Shown here: in pieces, positions 46,388 to 58,600 of the stretch
Position numbering within the stretch: position 1 is the stretch's first letter
Layout of the letters: each line of letters starts with the position of its first letter
DNA from: Ceratodon purpureus
Lineage: Eukaryota; Streptophyta; Bryopsida; Pseudoditrichales; Ditrichaceae
Assembly: GCA_014871385.1 (NCBI GenBank)
Contig: CM026426.1
Coordinates: 37,077,918-37,141,917, forward strand
Direction of reading: 5' to 3'
DNA length: 64,000 nt
The notes under the pieces: generated by a model
Database searches by the model: none
Told to the model about the DNA's origin: nothing
The model's input: only the letters and a program-made list of their open reading frames with translations
Program-made: the position numbers and the translations under genes

Positions 46388-48243
46388 CTACTTCTTCGCC
46401 AAGGGGTGACGCAAGATTCCACTCTCTAAGAGTAGCTTGACCTCGTTGAAGCTGAAGGTAGGCGCATGGATGAAAAGCTCGGCTTCGGGATCATGGTTGC
46501 TGACCTTCAAGAGTATGTAGTATAGGTGCTTACAATACGCGAACTGAGTCTTGCCACGGAACGTAGTCATCGTCTTCTTGAATGCTGGGCAAGTGCAACC
46601 AGGGTAAGAACTGATGGTAATCTGGTACCGTGTGATGTGTGGAGCAACGCTCGAATCCAGCCCAATGATGCAACCGTGGCCCGGCTTAGGTATCATGGTG
46701 ACGGAACGGAGGCGCGCTTTAAGAGACTCGGAGGAGCCCATGGACAGTTGCTGCGCTGGATTGGGACGAGTGGCAGTGCACTTCACCATCTTGCAGTCTC
46801 TCTTGCCTGGGTAGCGGTCAGCGTCTGCAGGGACTAGCACCGCACTAAGATTTTCTGGGGGCGGGGCAGAGGAGAAGAGGCGTCTTGGGGAGACCGGCTT
46901 CTTCGGCGGAAGTTGAAAGCCCGCTGCTTCGAGGGCAAGAATCTCAGTGAGTTTTAGGTTAGTACCTTGTTTCACTGGCCAGACCTCAGGAATGGAGGGG
47001 AATTCCTGGTCCTTTGAGTAGTGTGCTACCCACTAGCGCTTAGAGCCTTTCACGCAGCGCTCAATATCGTCGGAGCAGAAGAAGAACTTTGTTTTCTCGA
47101 CTATGTTCCTGCAATGGTTAGTCCAAAGCCCAGTGTAGGTCGGGCAGCTGTGTAATGGGGCCCCCTGACGATTATCTCAGTGCACTTCTTTTTCGTTTCA
47201 GCTCTTTGGGCCCAGCAGCACTTCGCAGAAAGTTTGTGAAGTCTCGAGATGTGCCACTCTTTCACCTCGACCTTGGTTTCTTCAACCGCGTTGACATGGC
47301 GAATGCCGCCCTTGTTCACAGGTGAAGGTAAAGGGAATCAACTGCCTGGGCAGGAGATTGGATACCTTCTACCTCGGTATCGTGTTCGGAGTCGTCTTCC
47401 ATAATGACGGGCATCTACATAAGGCGAGCCTTGACGGCACGTCTTGGGCCTCTTGGGCATGAGAAGTTTGTCTTGTCCGGGCGATGAGACTCCTCGTCAG
47501 CTCCGATGGGGACGTCAGCTTTTCGCTTCTGTGAACCGAAGACTTCCGCTCCAGGCATGATAGGCTGACGGGTGCAGAACTCATCCGCGCCTGGCATATC
47601 GAGCATGGGGTTTTCGAGCAGTGTAGGATTTCCCCATCTCTTCGCGTTGCGTTCCGCCATCCGGAACCTGAGTTCCTTCTTGGACGGTCCTTTACCGCCG
47701 ACGTCACCTTTGAGGAACTGGTAGTAGTTAACAACCTCTAGAAAAGCCCGAACGAAATCGTCCACGGTAGCAACGTAGAGGTCGTTCCCGTTGTTTCCTG
47801 AAGCTTAGAGCCACTTGTTGTGAACTGTTTCGGCGAGGTTACAGGTCAGCATCTCTGTGAGTTCTTTTTCCGTGAATTTCTGCAGATTTGACAGTAGGTG
47901 CCGTTAGATTCACCGATTAGAGTTTTGTAGGTTAGAGCTAGGAAACCAGTATCAAAAACATCAAAATAGAGTGCAGAGGTCATACCTCGGTCATGAATCC
48001 CCCCCAATGGCAGAAGCGGTGGTGCCAAAATGACAGCCACTGATCGAGTTTGATGAGCCCGCTCTCGCCAACTACCCCGGTGGATGCCCACCACGCTCGC
48101 AACGCGTGGTATAGGGTTTCCGCCTCAGCCATGCTGGTCGCATTCTTGTACTGAGTGCACATCTTCTTGTGCTGTTCCCAAAGTTTTGGGGAAGTGCTTC
48201 TGCGTATACGCCACCATGTTCTGTGTCCAGGGGAACAAGCACG
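46388..48243 (-). pseudogene. MULE-like transposase, copy A (3' half only, broken)
   Basis: Corresponds to the second half of copy B. It contains the helical block before the conserved intron, the intron itself (donor GTATGA, acceptor CTGCAG|AAATTC near 47881), a Cys/Lys-rich segment (SAKCCWAQR), and a SWIM-type zinc finger CTCPAF...YCKHLYYI near 46530-46590. It ends HPLAKK with TAG at 46388-46390. Several frame changes and stops interrupt the middle. The 5' half, including the DDE core, is absent: at about 48243 the sequence jumps into the ~200-bp terminal repeat. Confidence 0.72.
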
Positions 48244-48246
48244 GGG

Positions 48247-48463
48247 GTAGCTTGTATGCGTGCGGCGAGCGGCGAGCGGAGTGCGGCGAGCGGAGATTTG
48301 GTGAGCTACGAGCAGAAAATGAAGGTCTAAATCTAAAAACAGCAATATTATTACTAAAAATAAAAACTATTATTAGAAGATTCAAATATTCTCAAGATAT
48401 TTTAAGAATGTTCTAAGAATATTACTATTTTTGGTTATAATAATGACCCTATAACCGTGGACT
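48247..48463 (-). repeat. ~200-bp terminal repeat, copy 2 (caps the MULE A fragment)
   Basis: Same series of blocks as 44690-44892 and in the same orientation: GGGTAGCTTGTA, GCGGCGAGCGG repeats, TTAGAAGATTCAAATATTCTCA, and the ending TGACCCTATAACCGTGGAC. It is joined directly to a truncated MULE transposase, whereas copy 1 is joined to a truncated hAT transposase. Confidence 0.6.
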
Positions 48464-49075
48464 GAAATTCACATTTTTTGATAATTTTCAATCTATGTCC
48501 TCTGTCCTTTAATTTTATGTTGACATGACCAAATAACTGAATTTCAAATCCTAGGCCATTTTTCTTCACATTACTATATTTCTACCGTTCTCTTCATGTC
48601 TTTTTGTTTTTTTTTTTATTATTTGAATTAACTTTTCTTTCGACATTCTTCAATTCTACTCATCTTTTCAATTCCAATTCTAACAATTGTTTTTTAATCT
48701 CTAGTAAATGTGTTACAGCGTTGATGTTATTCGCCATTGAATCTTCCATTTTTTGGTGTTCAATTTTTTCTAATGTATATATATTTTTTTTATTGTTTTT
48801 TCATTTGAATTATTCCCTTCTAATTTTTGTTTTTAAATACTATATACGGTTCGTATTAACGCATCATCTTTAAGTTGCATTTATTATTGTTTATTTATTT
48901 ATTTATTATAATTTTTTTTACCTGTTATAATTAACTCTTTTTTATCATTTATTCTTTTTATCTTAAATCGTTTTTTATTTATTTATAGTTTTCATACCTT
49001 TAATAGTTTTATTGTTTTTATTTTGTATCTTCATTATTTTTATTTTATTTTACACTTTTTACTTTTTTGACTTCA

Positions 49076-49148
<73 letters not shown>

Positions 49149-49590
49149 TCTTTTATCTTGTTTGATTTTTAATTTTTTTAATCATTGATTCTTCTTTTTT
49201 TATAAGTTTAATTCCATCATTTATCCTTTTTGTTCTTTTTATAATTTTTTCTATTTTTTCACTCTTCATATATGTATATTTTTTCTTTTATCTTTTTTTT
49301 TTTTTTTAATTTTTTTAATCAATTACTTTTATTATTTTCTTATTCTTTTACCTTTTATCTTTTATCTTTTTTATATCCTTATTTTTTTTCATTCGTCTTC
49401 TAATTTTACTATCTTTTATTTCTTTACCTTTTCATTTTTTATTTTCTATCTTTTGAAAGACCTTCTAGTTCATCCTCAATTGATGGTTTAGGGTATTTTG
49501 TCTACAAATTAATCAAAACAGTGATATCAAACCTATTCATGCCATGGAGTGGTAGAATATTTAAACATTTTTATATATCCCACTATTCGA
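48464..49590. other. T-rich spacer with long TA microsatellite
   Basis: Extreme T richness with no gene. An almost pure (TA)n run occupies about 49080-49144. Confidence 0.6.
49080..49144. repeat. (TA)n microsatellite
   Basis: About 32 uninterrupted TA units inside the T-rich spacer. Confidence 0.9.
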
Positions 49591-49697
49591 GGGCGCCGAG
49601 CATCTACCTCCTCGATATTTAAGTAGTGGCAGTAGAAGCTCTCGTCCTTTTGTTCGTGCTCTTCTTGAATCAAGTTCCAAGTAGAGCGTGTTGTGAT

Positions 49698-50149
49698 ATG
49701 GAAGTTGCCGGGGAAACCACTATCTCACTTGGTGATGTCCTTGGCCCATTTCATCCGTATGTGGAGGTCGAGGGGGAAGAGGAGTAGAATGGGTGCAATG
49801 AAGGGCATTCTGAAAATGATGGCGTGGAAGTAAAAGTAGATGTGATAGGAGACATAGTGGCTGTTGAAGAGCCAGGTGTTCTCGTAGTTCCCCTGGAGGA
49901 ACCGGTTGTCCTTTTGGCACCTCATGCATACTCCAAGGTCGGGAAGATTCCACCGGGGACTTATTCTAGGGAGGCATTACGTGGAAAGAGTGAAGCTATT
50001 CCATTGTTGAAACGTCCCCGCCTACGACAAGTGCCAATTGGGGAACGAACAATGAATGTCAATGTAGTTTGTCCTGTAGTGCAGGAGGTAGTTCGTGATT
50101 GTGCTGAAAATGCGAAGGGGATACCTAAACGCATTAAGTTCAAGGAATA
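49698..50149 (+). pseudogene. MULE accessory protein, copy B (one premature stop)
   Basis: ATG at 49698 gives 29 codons including GPFHPYVEVEGEEE, then TAG (49785-49787). The same frame then stays open to TAA at the end and contains PHAYSKVGKIPPGTYSRE, NVVCPVVQ and PKRIKF. The stop falls where copy A continues with EEEVMA. So copy B differs from an intact gene by one visible nonsense codon. The promoter pair GGGCGCC/TATTTAAG is conserved upstream. Confidence 0.6.
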
Positions 50150-50409
50150 AAATCTATATTTAAATGTATTCATGGAGTGAGTACAGTCCAATTGTGCGTT
50201 GATATAAATAACAAAAGCCACTTGTTGAAATGAATGCTATTGTAACACAATGTAATAAATGTGAATGACAAAACCTTTATATTGAAATAGGCAATACGAG
50301 ATTTGTATTGCTGACTTAGTACAAGGAAAAATTCAATCACCTCGGGCTAAGTATCCGCATGAACCACCGTCCACTATGCATACTTGAGACCATAATAGTA
50401 TAGTGCCTC

Positions 50410-53400
50410 CTATTTTTTGGCCAAGGGGTGTGTCAAGATTCCGCTCTCTAGGACTAGCTTGACTTCGTTGAAACTAAAGGTAGGCGCAGGGATGAAAAGC
50501 TCGGCCTCTGGATTACGATTGCAGACCTTTAAAGGGATGTAATAAATATGTTTACAGTATGAAAACTGTATCTTACCTCGAAACTTAGTCATCGTCTTCC
50601 TGAATGCTGGACAAGTGGAACTTCGGGTAAGAGGTGATGGTGATGTTGTACTGTGTGATGTTTGGAGCAACGCCCGAATCCAGCCCGATGATGCAACCAT
50701 GGCCTAGATGAGGTATCATGGTGATGGAACGGAGGCGAGCCTTGAGGGACTGAGAGGAGCCCATGGAGAGTCGCTGCGCCGGGTTAGGTCGAGTTGCTGT
50801 GCGTTTGACCATCTTCCCATCTCGCTTACCAGGGTAGCGGTCAGCCTCTGCTGGAATTGGCAACGAAGCGAGGTTTGCAGGAGTCGGAGCAGACGAGAAG
50901 AGACGTCTTGGGGAGACAGGCTTCTATGGCGGGATTTGGAACCCTGCAGCTTCAAGGGCGAGGATCTCATTGAGCTTCAGGTTAGTACCTAGTTTTACGG
51001 GCCACACCTCTAGAATCGGCGGCACTTCGAGGTCCTTGGAGTAGTGTGCAACCCACTTGCGCCTTGTGCCTTTCACGCAGCGCTCAATATCATCGGAGCA
51101 GAAGAAAAACTCTGTCCTCTCAACCGTATTCCTGCGATAGTTAGTCCAAACTCCGGTGTAGGTCGGTGCAGCAGTGAAGTTTGGGCCCCTGACGATTCTC
51201 TCAGTGCACTTCTTTTTTGTACCAGTTCTTTGGGCCCAGCAGCACTTTGCAGAAGCTTTGTGAAGTCTTGCAATGTGCCACTCCTTCACATCAACCTTGG
51301 TTTCTTCTACAGCGTTGACATGGAAACGCCGACCTCGTTCACAGGAGACGTTGGGGGCGAGTAAGCTTCTTGGGCGGGAGATTCTTGGGCCTCTTCTTCT
51401 TCATAATCGTCCTCGACAATGATGGGCAGCTGGACAGTGCGAGCTCGAACGTTGCGTCCAACACCTCTAGGACGTGAGAAGTTAACCTTGTCTGGTCGGT
51501 GTGACTCCTCGTCAGCTCCGATGGGAACGTCCGCCTTACGCTTCTGTGATCCAAACACGTCAGCTCCGGCCAGGACAGGCTCACGGGTGCAGAACTCATC
51601 CGCACCAGGCATATCTAGCATGGGATCTTTAAGGACTTTAGGATTTCCTATTTTCTTCGCCAAGCGTTCCGCCATTCGAAGCTTGAGTTCCTTCTTCGAA
51701 GATCTAGTTCCGCCTACATCTCCTTTCAGGAACTGGTAGTAGTTTACAACCTGCAGAAAGCCCCAAACGTAATCGTCCACAGTCGCAACATAGAGGTCGC
51801 TGCCGTTGTTGCCTGATGCTTGTAACCACCTATTGTGAACTGTTTCGGCGAGGTTACAGGTCGGCATCTCTGTGAGTTCTTCTTCAGTAAATTTCTGCAG
51901 TTTGAGCAATTACAATAATTAGAATCAATTATAGAAGTGATGTCGATTAAATTTACCTCAACAAAAAACAAGTACAGCAGCAGAGTTTAGTAGCATCATA
52001 CCGCAGACATGAATCCACCCCATTGACGATAGCGGTGGTGCCAGAATGCGAGCGAAGTCCCCAGATTGGTTAGGGCCTTCTCTCCCAGGACCCTTGTAGA
52101 TATCCACCATGCGTGCAACGCGTGATAAAGAGTATCCGCCACTGTCAAAGTTGTTGCTGTCCTATACTGGTTGGACATCTTCTTGTGCTGTTCCCGGAGC
52201 TCTTCGGGGAAGTACTTGTCAGTGTACTGGACCATGTTCTGGTTCCAGTGGAACAAGCATGACCTTTCCCGATCCTCCATTTTTTTCTTTGTTGCCGTTT
52301 CCGTAGAGAATACGCACCGCATTCCAATTTGCTTGTGCGTTGTCCGCCATGAACCCTTTGAAGTTTGGCGCTGCAACGCCATTCCTCTCCATAACGCTGT
52401 TTAGGTTCTTCCGGAAGACCAGCTGAGCCTCAGTGTCCTCGGATTGCATGTCGCAACTTGCAATCGTCATGACGCGGCAATAGGTGGCGTCATATACATG
52501 GCAAGCCATCGTGGACCAATCCCGTACACGCTTCACGTGGTCGAACATAATCCAAGCATTGTCAAGATCCCCACCTGGTTGCATACTGGTGACCAAGTCG
52601 ACACCACTTCCGGGCCCAACTTCTGACATCTTGAAGACGAAGACCTTCTCTCTGTCAGCTCCTTGGCCCGGGAACTTGTTCTCTTGGACGAAGGCCCACA
52701 AACTGATCCCACGGAGTTTGGTGATGGCTTCCATCACTCCGTACCTCCCAATTCGCTTGAACGTCATCACCTTGTTGCGGATATTTGGGGAAGCCATGTC
52801 CTTGCACCGGTCAAGTACGGGAATGAGCTCCTCCATGCTGAGCTTCTTCGGTGGTGCGTCCTCCGGCTGTAGTAGGTAGTTCCCAATCAGAATCTTGCTG
52901 GCCTCCAGGACAACGGCGCTCTTCGTAGCCCAAGGAGTATTCTCCACCTGTTCTTCAATCAGGCTATTGATCTCCTCCTTAGTGTCTTTATAGTCCCCAA
53001 CCTTTACTGGATGATTATGTGTTCCCTGATGGATACATGCCCTAGTCTGGTTGGATTTACCTAGAACGTAATAAATCTTGGCTCCGCATGTAGCAATACA
53101 TGCAGGAGGTTCTTTACATACCTTGCAGACAAGTGTTGCATCCGCTGGGGGTGGCTGATTCACTGTAAAAGCTTGGAGGGTACTACCCTCAAACTCAGTC
53201 TCGTTTACCTCAACGATTCGAGGTCGATGGTTGAGAAATTCACATTCTTTGTTGACGCAGCGCAGCCAACCAACGCAGCTGGAATAGCGGAACGACAGGC
53301 CGAACTCGTTAGTGATGTTGGTAGTGATTGTCTTTGTCCAAACGTGGCCGTCGTAACGCTTGTCCATCCCCTTCATAGCCTTCGCTTGCGTCTTGGAAGC

Positions 53401-54111
53401 CTCGTCACCAACTGGAAGGAGCTCAAATATCACATTGTTGTTGAAGACTGCAGGTAAGTACTCCACCTTCTCCTGACGAACCGTGGAGAAATCTATTCTC
53501 TTCAGAATATTTTTCCTCCTCGGTCTCTCAGCTAGTGACCTAATGAGTGGCAGTACATTGACAGTCTCATCCTTTGATGTCTGTGAAGTACTGGCACATT
53601 TCTCTGGTCGTGTAGCTGGCTTGCTAGATACTACAGTCTCTCTAGGCAAAGGAGGTGATGCCTTCAGGGGACTAGTCTCTTCATCTGAGGAGAGGGAGAT
53701 GACTGGTGTTACATCAGGAGTAGGCTCTACCTTAACCTTCACATCACGAGGAAGAGGAGCCTGAACAGTGGATGATCTACGAGGAGTTAGAATCTCAGTA
53801 GACGCCTGCATCTGGGACTCTGTAAGACCATAAACTCTGTATCTACCAGGATAAAGGTTCCAGAACCTGTTATCATCATCATCTTTCTCAGAAACCTGAT
53901 CTAGCGTATGTGTAATCTCATTTGTCTCATCATCATAAATCTCTTCCTCTAAACAAACAGTCTCCTCTCTGAAGTGAAATTTGAGGCTGAGGCGTTGTGC
54001 AGTCACAAGTGCCAAGCCATCCTCATCTACACGTACTGTGAGTGGAATACCAACCCCATGAGCTCTGAGGACGGCCATGCCTAACACTCTATCTGCAGGG
54101 AGATGTGCCAT
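50410..54111 (-). pseudogene. MULE-like transposase, copy B (nearly full length, broken)
   Basis: True ATG at 54111. Residues ~255-370 form a Cys/His region (WLRCVNKEC, CKVCKEPP, HQGTHNHP) like the WRKY-GCM1 zinc cluster seen at the N-terminus of MULE transposases. Catalytic-type Asp residues lie at DATYCRVMTI (~541) and MADNAQANW (~590). The frame changes at a run of seven A near 52280, then continues in another frame through HALHAWW and FWHHRYRQWGGFM to an intron (donor GTATGA near 51999, acceptor CTGCAG at about 51898). This intron is shared with copy A. Further exonic blocks end with a SWIM-like finger (STCPAF...YCKH; the first Cys of CTC is lost) and HPLAKK. Several frame changes occur in the second half. 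Terminal inverted repeats and target duplications were not found. Confidence 0.78.
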
Positions 54112-54845
54112 TCTACTCAGTGGATCGCTTCAACAGGTACTACAAGAATTAGAGAATGCAATGAGAGAGGATTAGTGCATTGTTCTGGCTCCATTTATAC
54201 AAGGTTTAGTATACATCCTTTTAACTAATGATGACGATATCCGAACTACTAATAGATGAAAATGTTTAAAAGATCTAATAGGAAAAGCATTAATAGAGCC
54301 GTCATGGAAGTTTTGACACATACTGCATCGCTGTCAACATGATTATATTCCACATGTACATTCTGAAAGGTATTTGTACAGGATCCCAATATTTGATCAT
54401 GGAATGTAGTTGGGAATAATAGTTGAATTTCGGCGCGCATTTACTGTTTGGTTCTCCTTATTTATATATAGTTAATTCTGTTAGAATTTAGGAGCTACTT
54501 TACTTCCATATTGAGTCATGGCTCAAATTCGACTCGTTGTTGATGTGGACAAGATTAGGCTTCGCCGTCAAAGATCAGAGCACTAATAAATATTGTCTGA
54601 TAAATAGAATTATCATGAAGATTCCGTCTTAATTTTTTGAATTATTACGTAGAAGCATTGGGCGCTTCTGGAAGTATGGGAGGCTTAGGACGCAACCATA
54701 TGAATTGGGTCTCAGTCAGAGGCTGTCATTTGCTTTGTATTGAAGGAATAGATGGCTGTAGTGTGATATGCAAGGCAGTACTAGGAAGAAGAGGAGGAAG
54801 ACCAGTTTCTGTTATAGTTCCAAGAGGGTATTGGAACAAAGTAGA
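54112..54845. other. Upstream flank of MULE copy B
   Basis: AT-rich promoter flank of the transposase, then short frames without recognisable domains (54519-54590 and 54637-54894). The right end of the MULE element should lie here. A CGGCGCGC word at about 54430 weakly resembles the left-end GGGCGCC. Confidence 0.35.
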
Positions 54846-55049
54846 ATGGCAAAAAACAAGAGCGCTTCTGAGCGATTTGATAAGAGTGGTATAACTCGTG
54901 TTTTAGAATATCAAAGTTCAGAGATAGAGTCTAGTGCAAAGAATAGGTTAAGGACTAGCACAAAGCAGTACGAGAGGCGATCAAAACCTGTCGAACACGG
55001 TGTACCCAAGAAGAAAGCCAAGAAATCCGAAAAGGTTAGTCCTGTATGA
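54846..55049 (+). CDS. Small basic open frame, unknown
   Basis: ATG 54846, 67 codons, Lys/Arg/Ser-rich (SERFDKSG, KKKAKKSEK), stop TGA 55047-55049. No domain. It may be an exon, a relic or chance. It sits upstream of the ParB/methyltransferase-like gene on the same strand. Confidence 0.2.
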   Translation: MAKNKSASERFDKSGITRVLEYQSSEIESSAKNRLRTSTKQYERRSKPVEHGVPKKKAKKSEKVSPV

Positions 55050-55654
55050 ATGGTTATTTTTGAAAATTGTGAGTGCTCTCAAGAATTGTGAATTAATTAT
55101 CTGTCAATTGTTGCTCAAGTTTTTGTTAATTGAAGTTGTTATTCGAATTCTCTTGGAAGGGTAGAAATCGATAGCTCTGTTGAATCAATCATTGCATGAA
55201 GGAGCTAATGCTTAGCAGAGTAGGGTGTAATCATGTGCTAGACCCTGGTTCTACTCTCAGGTCACATCGCGCCGACTTAGAGAGTTTCTAGACAGTTCTC
55301 TACTGCCTAGGCTTGTTTTATAGTCACCAGTTCTTTTTTTTAGGTTTTATTTTCCGCACCTCGTGAGCTCCGCCCAATCTCAAATTCAGGGTCATTCCAT
55401 ATCTTCTCTCTACAGATTCTCTACAAATTCCCTCAAATCGTGCATTGCTCTTTACGTGCATCTGTTATTGTGTCCTCCTCAAGCACCGCGACACCCTGTT
55501 CAATTGCTAAGAAGTCGCAGAAACATCAGCTTTACCATCGTCCTGAGTATGTTTTGGGTGCCAAGTTTTGGGCTTAGGTCTCGTGATTTTGCTTTCGTTG
55601 TTTGTTGATAATCCTCTTTTTGTGTTGTTCGAACTAATGTAGGGGCGTTTACAG
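55050..55654 (+). promoter_or_regulatory. Probable promoter and 5' leader of the ParB/methyltransferase-like gene
   Basis: No coding frame of interest. A TTTACAG acceptor directly precedes the presumed start ATG (55655), so the 5' untranslated leader probably contains an intron. The transcription start cannot be placed. Confidence 0.35.
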
Positions 55655-58600
55655 ATGCCGGAGGGGAGTGCTACGGAAATCGGCCCGGCCTCTGAAGAGG
55701 TCGAGATGGGCGATGCTGTCGATGGTGACCCCGTATCGGAGCTGCCAACTGGTGAAGACACTGGTGAGCTCGCCACAAATGAGTTCGATCATGAGGAGGA
55801 AGGACAACAAACTGGCGACGGTGAGGACCAAGTGACTGGCAAAGATGGGGCATCCGAGGATGGTAAGTACCCAAAAACCCTAACTCTTAGAGATTTTTAA
55901 AAGTAGTGAACACCCTTCCGAGGTACTGCCGTTAACAGCTGTACTAAGAAGGTGTCAATTTTCTTGCGAGATTTGTTCTCTGGTGCCGCTGCCGCAAGCA
56001 TTGAGACTCCACTAGGTACTGCCGTTAACGACAGTACCTCTAAGAGTGTTTTTTTTCCTTTCGGCGTTGCATCCACTGTGCACAACCAAACGGTTATCAA
56101 ACTCTGTCAGTGGTACCGCCGTTAACGGCAGTACCACAGCCCTGTCCGAGAGATTTATTTCCGGCAAGTCTGAAGTCGTGGTGCAACAATGCATTGGCAA
56201 CCTAAAACCATCTCGGGGGGTACTGCCGTTAACGGCTGTATCCTAAAGGACCCCGATTGAATTTCTTTTCGCTCATTGTAATGGTACTCATGATGCTTTC
56301 TCTGGTGTTTGTCATTCCCCAGTGTTTCTGCCGTCAATGAAAGTACCGTAAAGCGGCCCTCTGATTTTCTATAAACTACCAACCTTGACGAGGTTTTGTT
56401 TCTGATAAGTAGCTTTAACACCTCCTTGGGGTACTGCCGTTAACGGCGGTACCTGCAGGGCTCCTGAATTTATGTTTTTGTTATCAAACATCACCAGGCT
56501 TTGCCCAGCCAAAAAGTGTGCATCCCACCCCAGAAGTACTGCCGTTAATGGCAGTACCTCCCGATCTTAATTTGGTTTTATTTCAATCGAATTATCCCTA
56601 GTCCTTGCCCAGCCACAGATTGTGTGCAACCCCCCTTAGGAGTACTGCCGTTAACGGCAGTACCTAAAGGCCTTTATTTTTATTCCTAATACGTCGAACT
56701 CGACAGAGAACATGCCGAGCAACAGAGAGTGAATACCCCCAGGAGTACTGCCGTTAACGGCAGTACTTCCAGACTTGCCTTTTGTATTCTTTCTTGTGTA
56801 ATTTCATCGGCGATATCACAGTGTTACGAGGGTACTGCCGGTAATGGCAATACCCTCTGGCACTCATTCTTTTATTTCATTTCACAAACGACCTTGCCAT
56901 GGCAAGTAGCTATTACACCAATTTAACACCTCCAAAGGTACTGCCGTTAACGGCAGTACCTTATAAGCTAGTGGTTTTTTTTAATTCTCTATGACCTTTA
57001 TTTAATTCTGACAAGTTTTTCTGGTTTTTTACAGATGACCCTGATCTTCCGCTCACCCAAGCCGAGGTGAATTTGAAGCTCCACGACCTTGTTGGAAGCG
57101 CTACAACCAACACGGCTTCCAGGCTTGACCATTTGAAATGGAAGCCCACTCAGAAAGGTCTGCTAAATATACCTCTGTGCCGGATGATTGCACTCCCGGT
57201 TGTGAGGCCCTCACTGAAAAGCGACGTCCTCAACCTGGCATCCCACTTCTGGAACTGTACATACTTGACTGGCAATGGCTATTTCTATGTGGCACTTGAA
57301 GATAATCACGGTTTCACGAAGGATGTGACACCTGCAATCATGGAGATATGGAGTCCTGAATGGATGGAGAGGAACGATGAGTTCGAGGATATGTTGCTCT
57401 CAGACGATGATCTTAAGGTCTTCTCGAATAAAATGTTCATGGTCTGGGACGGAAACCATCGTCTTCAAGCATGGCTACCTATTGTAGAGCAGTACCATGA
57501 AGGGGACCTGAATTGGCATTTTTGTGTAGAAAGTGTCATATTAGATCCGAAAGGAGATGTTGGCTACGTCTTGGAAGCGCTTCATGAAGTCAATTGGTGA
57601 GCATTTCAGATTCTGTTTTATCATTTCCTGATTTTATTTCGCAGTGAGTAATTGATTATAATTGAAACTTAAAGACAATGCAAACGGTTTATGGCAGGCA
57701 GAACCAGAAGTCACATGTTGAAACCAATATTGTCCACAAGCTATATCGGATTCAGAATATAGCCCCTCAACCATTCCAATATTTTGAAGGCATTGTCACT
57801 AAAGCTACGCTAGACAGTGCGAAAGCCAAACAGGCTGGACCAAAGCGAACTTGGTATACGCTGACTCTTGAAGGACTTACCGGGGTGCTTTATCAGGTAT
57901 TTATGTACTTCTTGAATGACATTTAAAGAAGATTTTGTATCAATCTTTAAAGAACCTTCTAAACATTGCTGATATTCTTGCAGCAAGAACTTGGAGAGGC
58001 GGCAGCTGCAGCGGAGAGAAGGTTCTACGAAAGATATCCAAACCCCAAGGAGTGGACAACAAAGTCTGTTGGTGAGTGGATTACCAAGGCCGTGAAGAGG
58101 GCAGCGGACAAATTCCAGAATGATCTGAAAAAACTGCTTCCTATTGCCGACCCAGAAAACAAGCCCGCTTTCCTTGAGCAGATTAGACTACATTACGAAA
58201 AGTTCGATGAGTCGCCGGAAATGACACAAGAAAAGCTTTGGATGTTTGCTACATCTGCCATGCCTTCAAAGATGAAAATAAAATGGCTTCAGGGATGGAA
58301 CTCACCCCCGGCGATTCATGAATCACACAGGTTCCCGAAGAAAGACTTTACTGATATTTCCTTCCCACCCTGGCTTCACAAGGCAACTTGGTGGGCTCAG
58401 GTACGTCAGACTCTTGCATTTGTGAATATAGGTTTCATACCTCGACCATTTGAAATACATTTTAAATTTTTTTCACACCTAAGTATAAGCCGTAGGAGAC
58501 TGAGTTTCTGCAATGTGCGAGGGGCCTCTTATATCAAAAGAACCTTAATCGACCTCGGCCATTGCAGGAGCTTATGCGGGGTACAGCCGTTAACGGCAGT

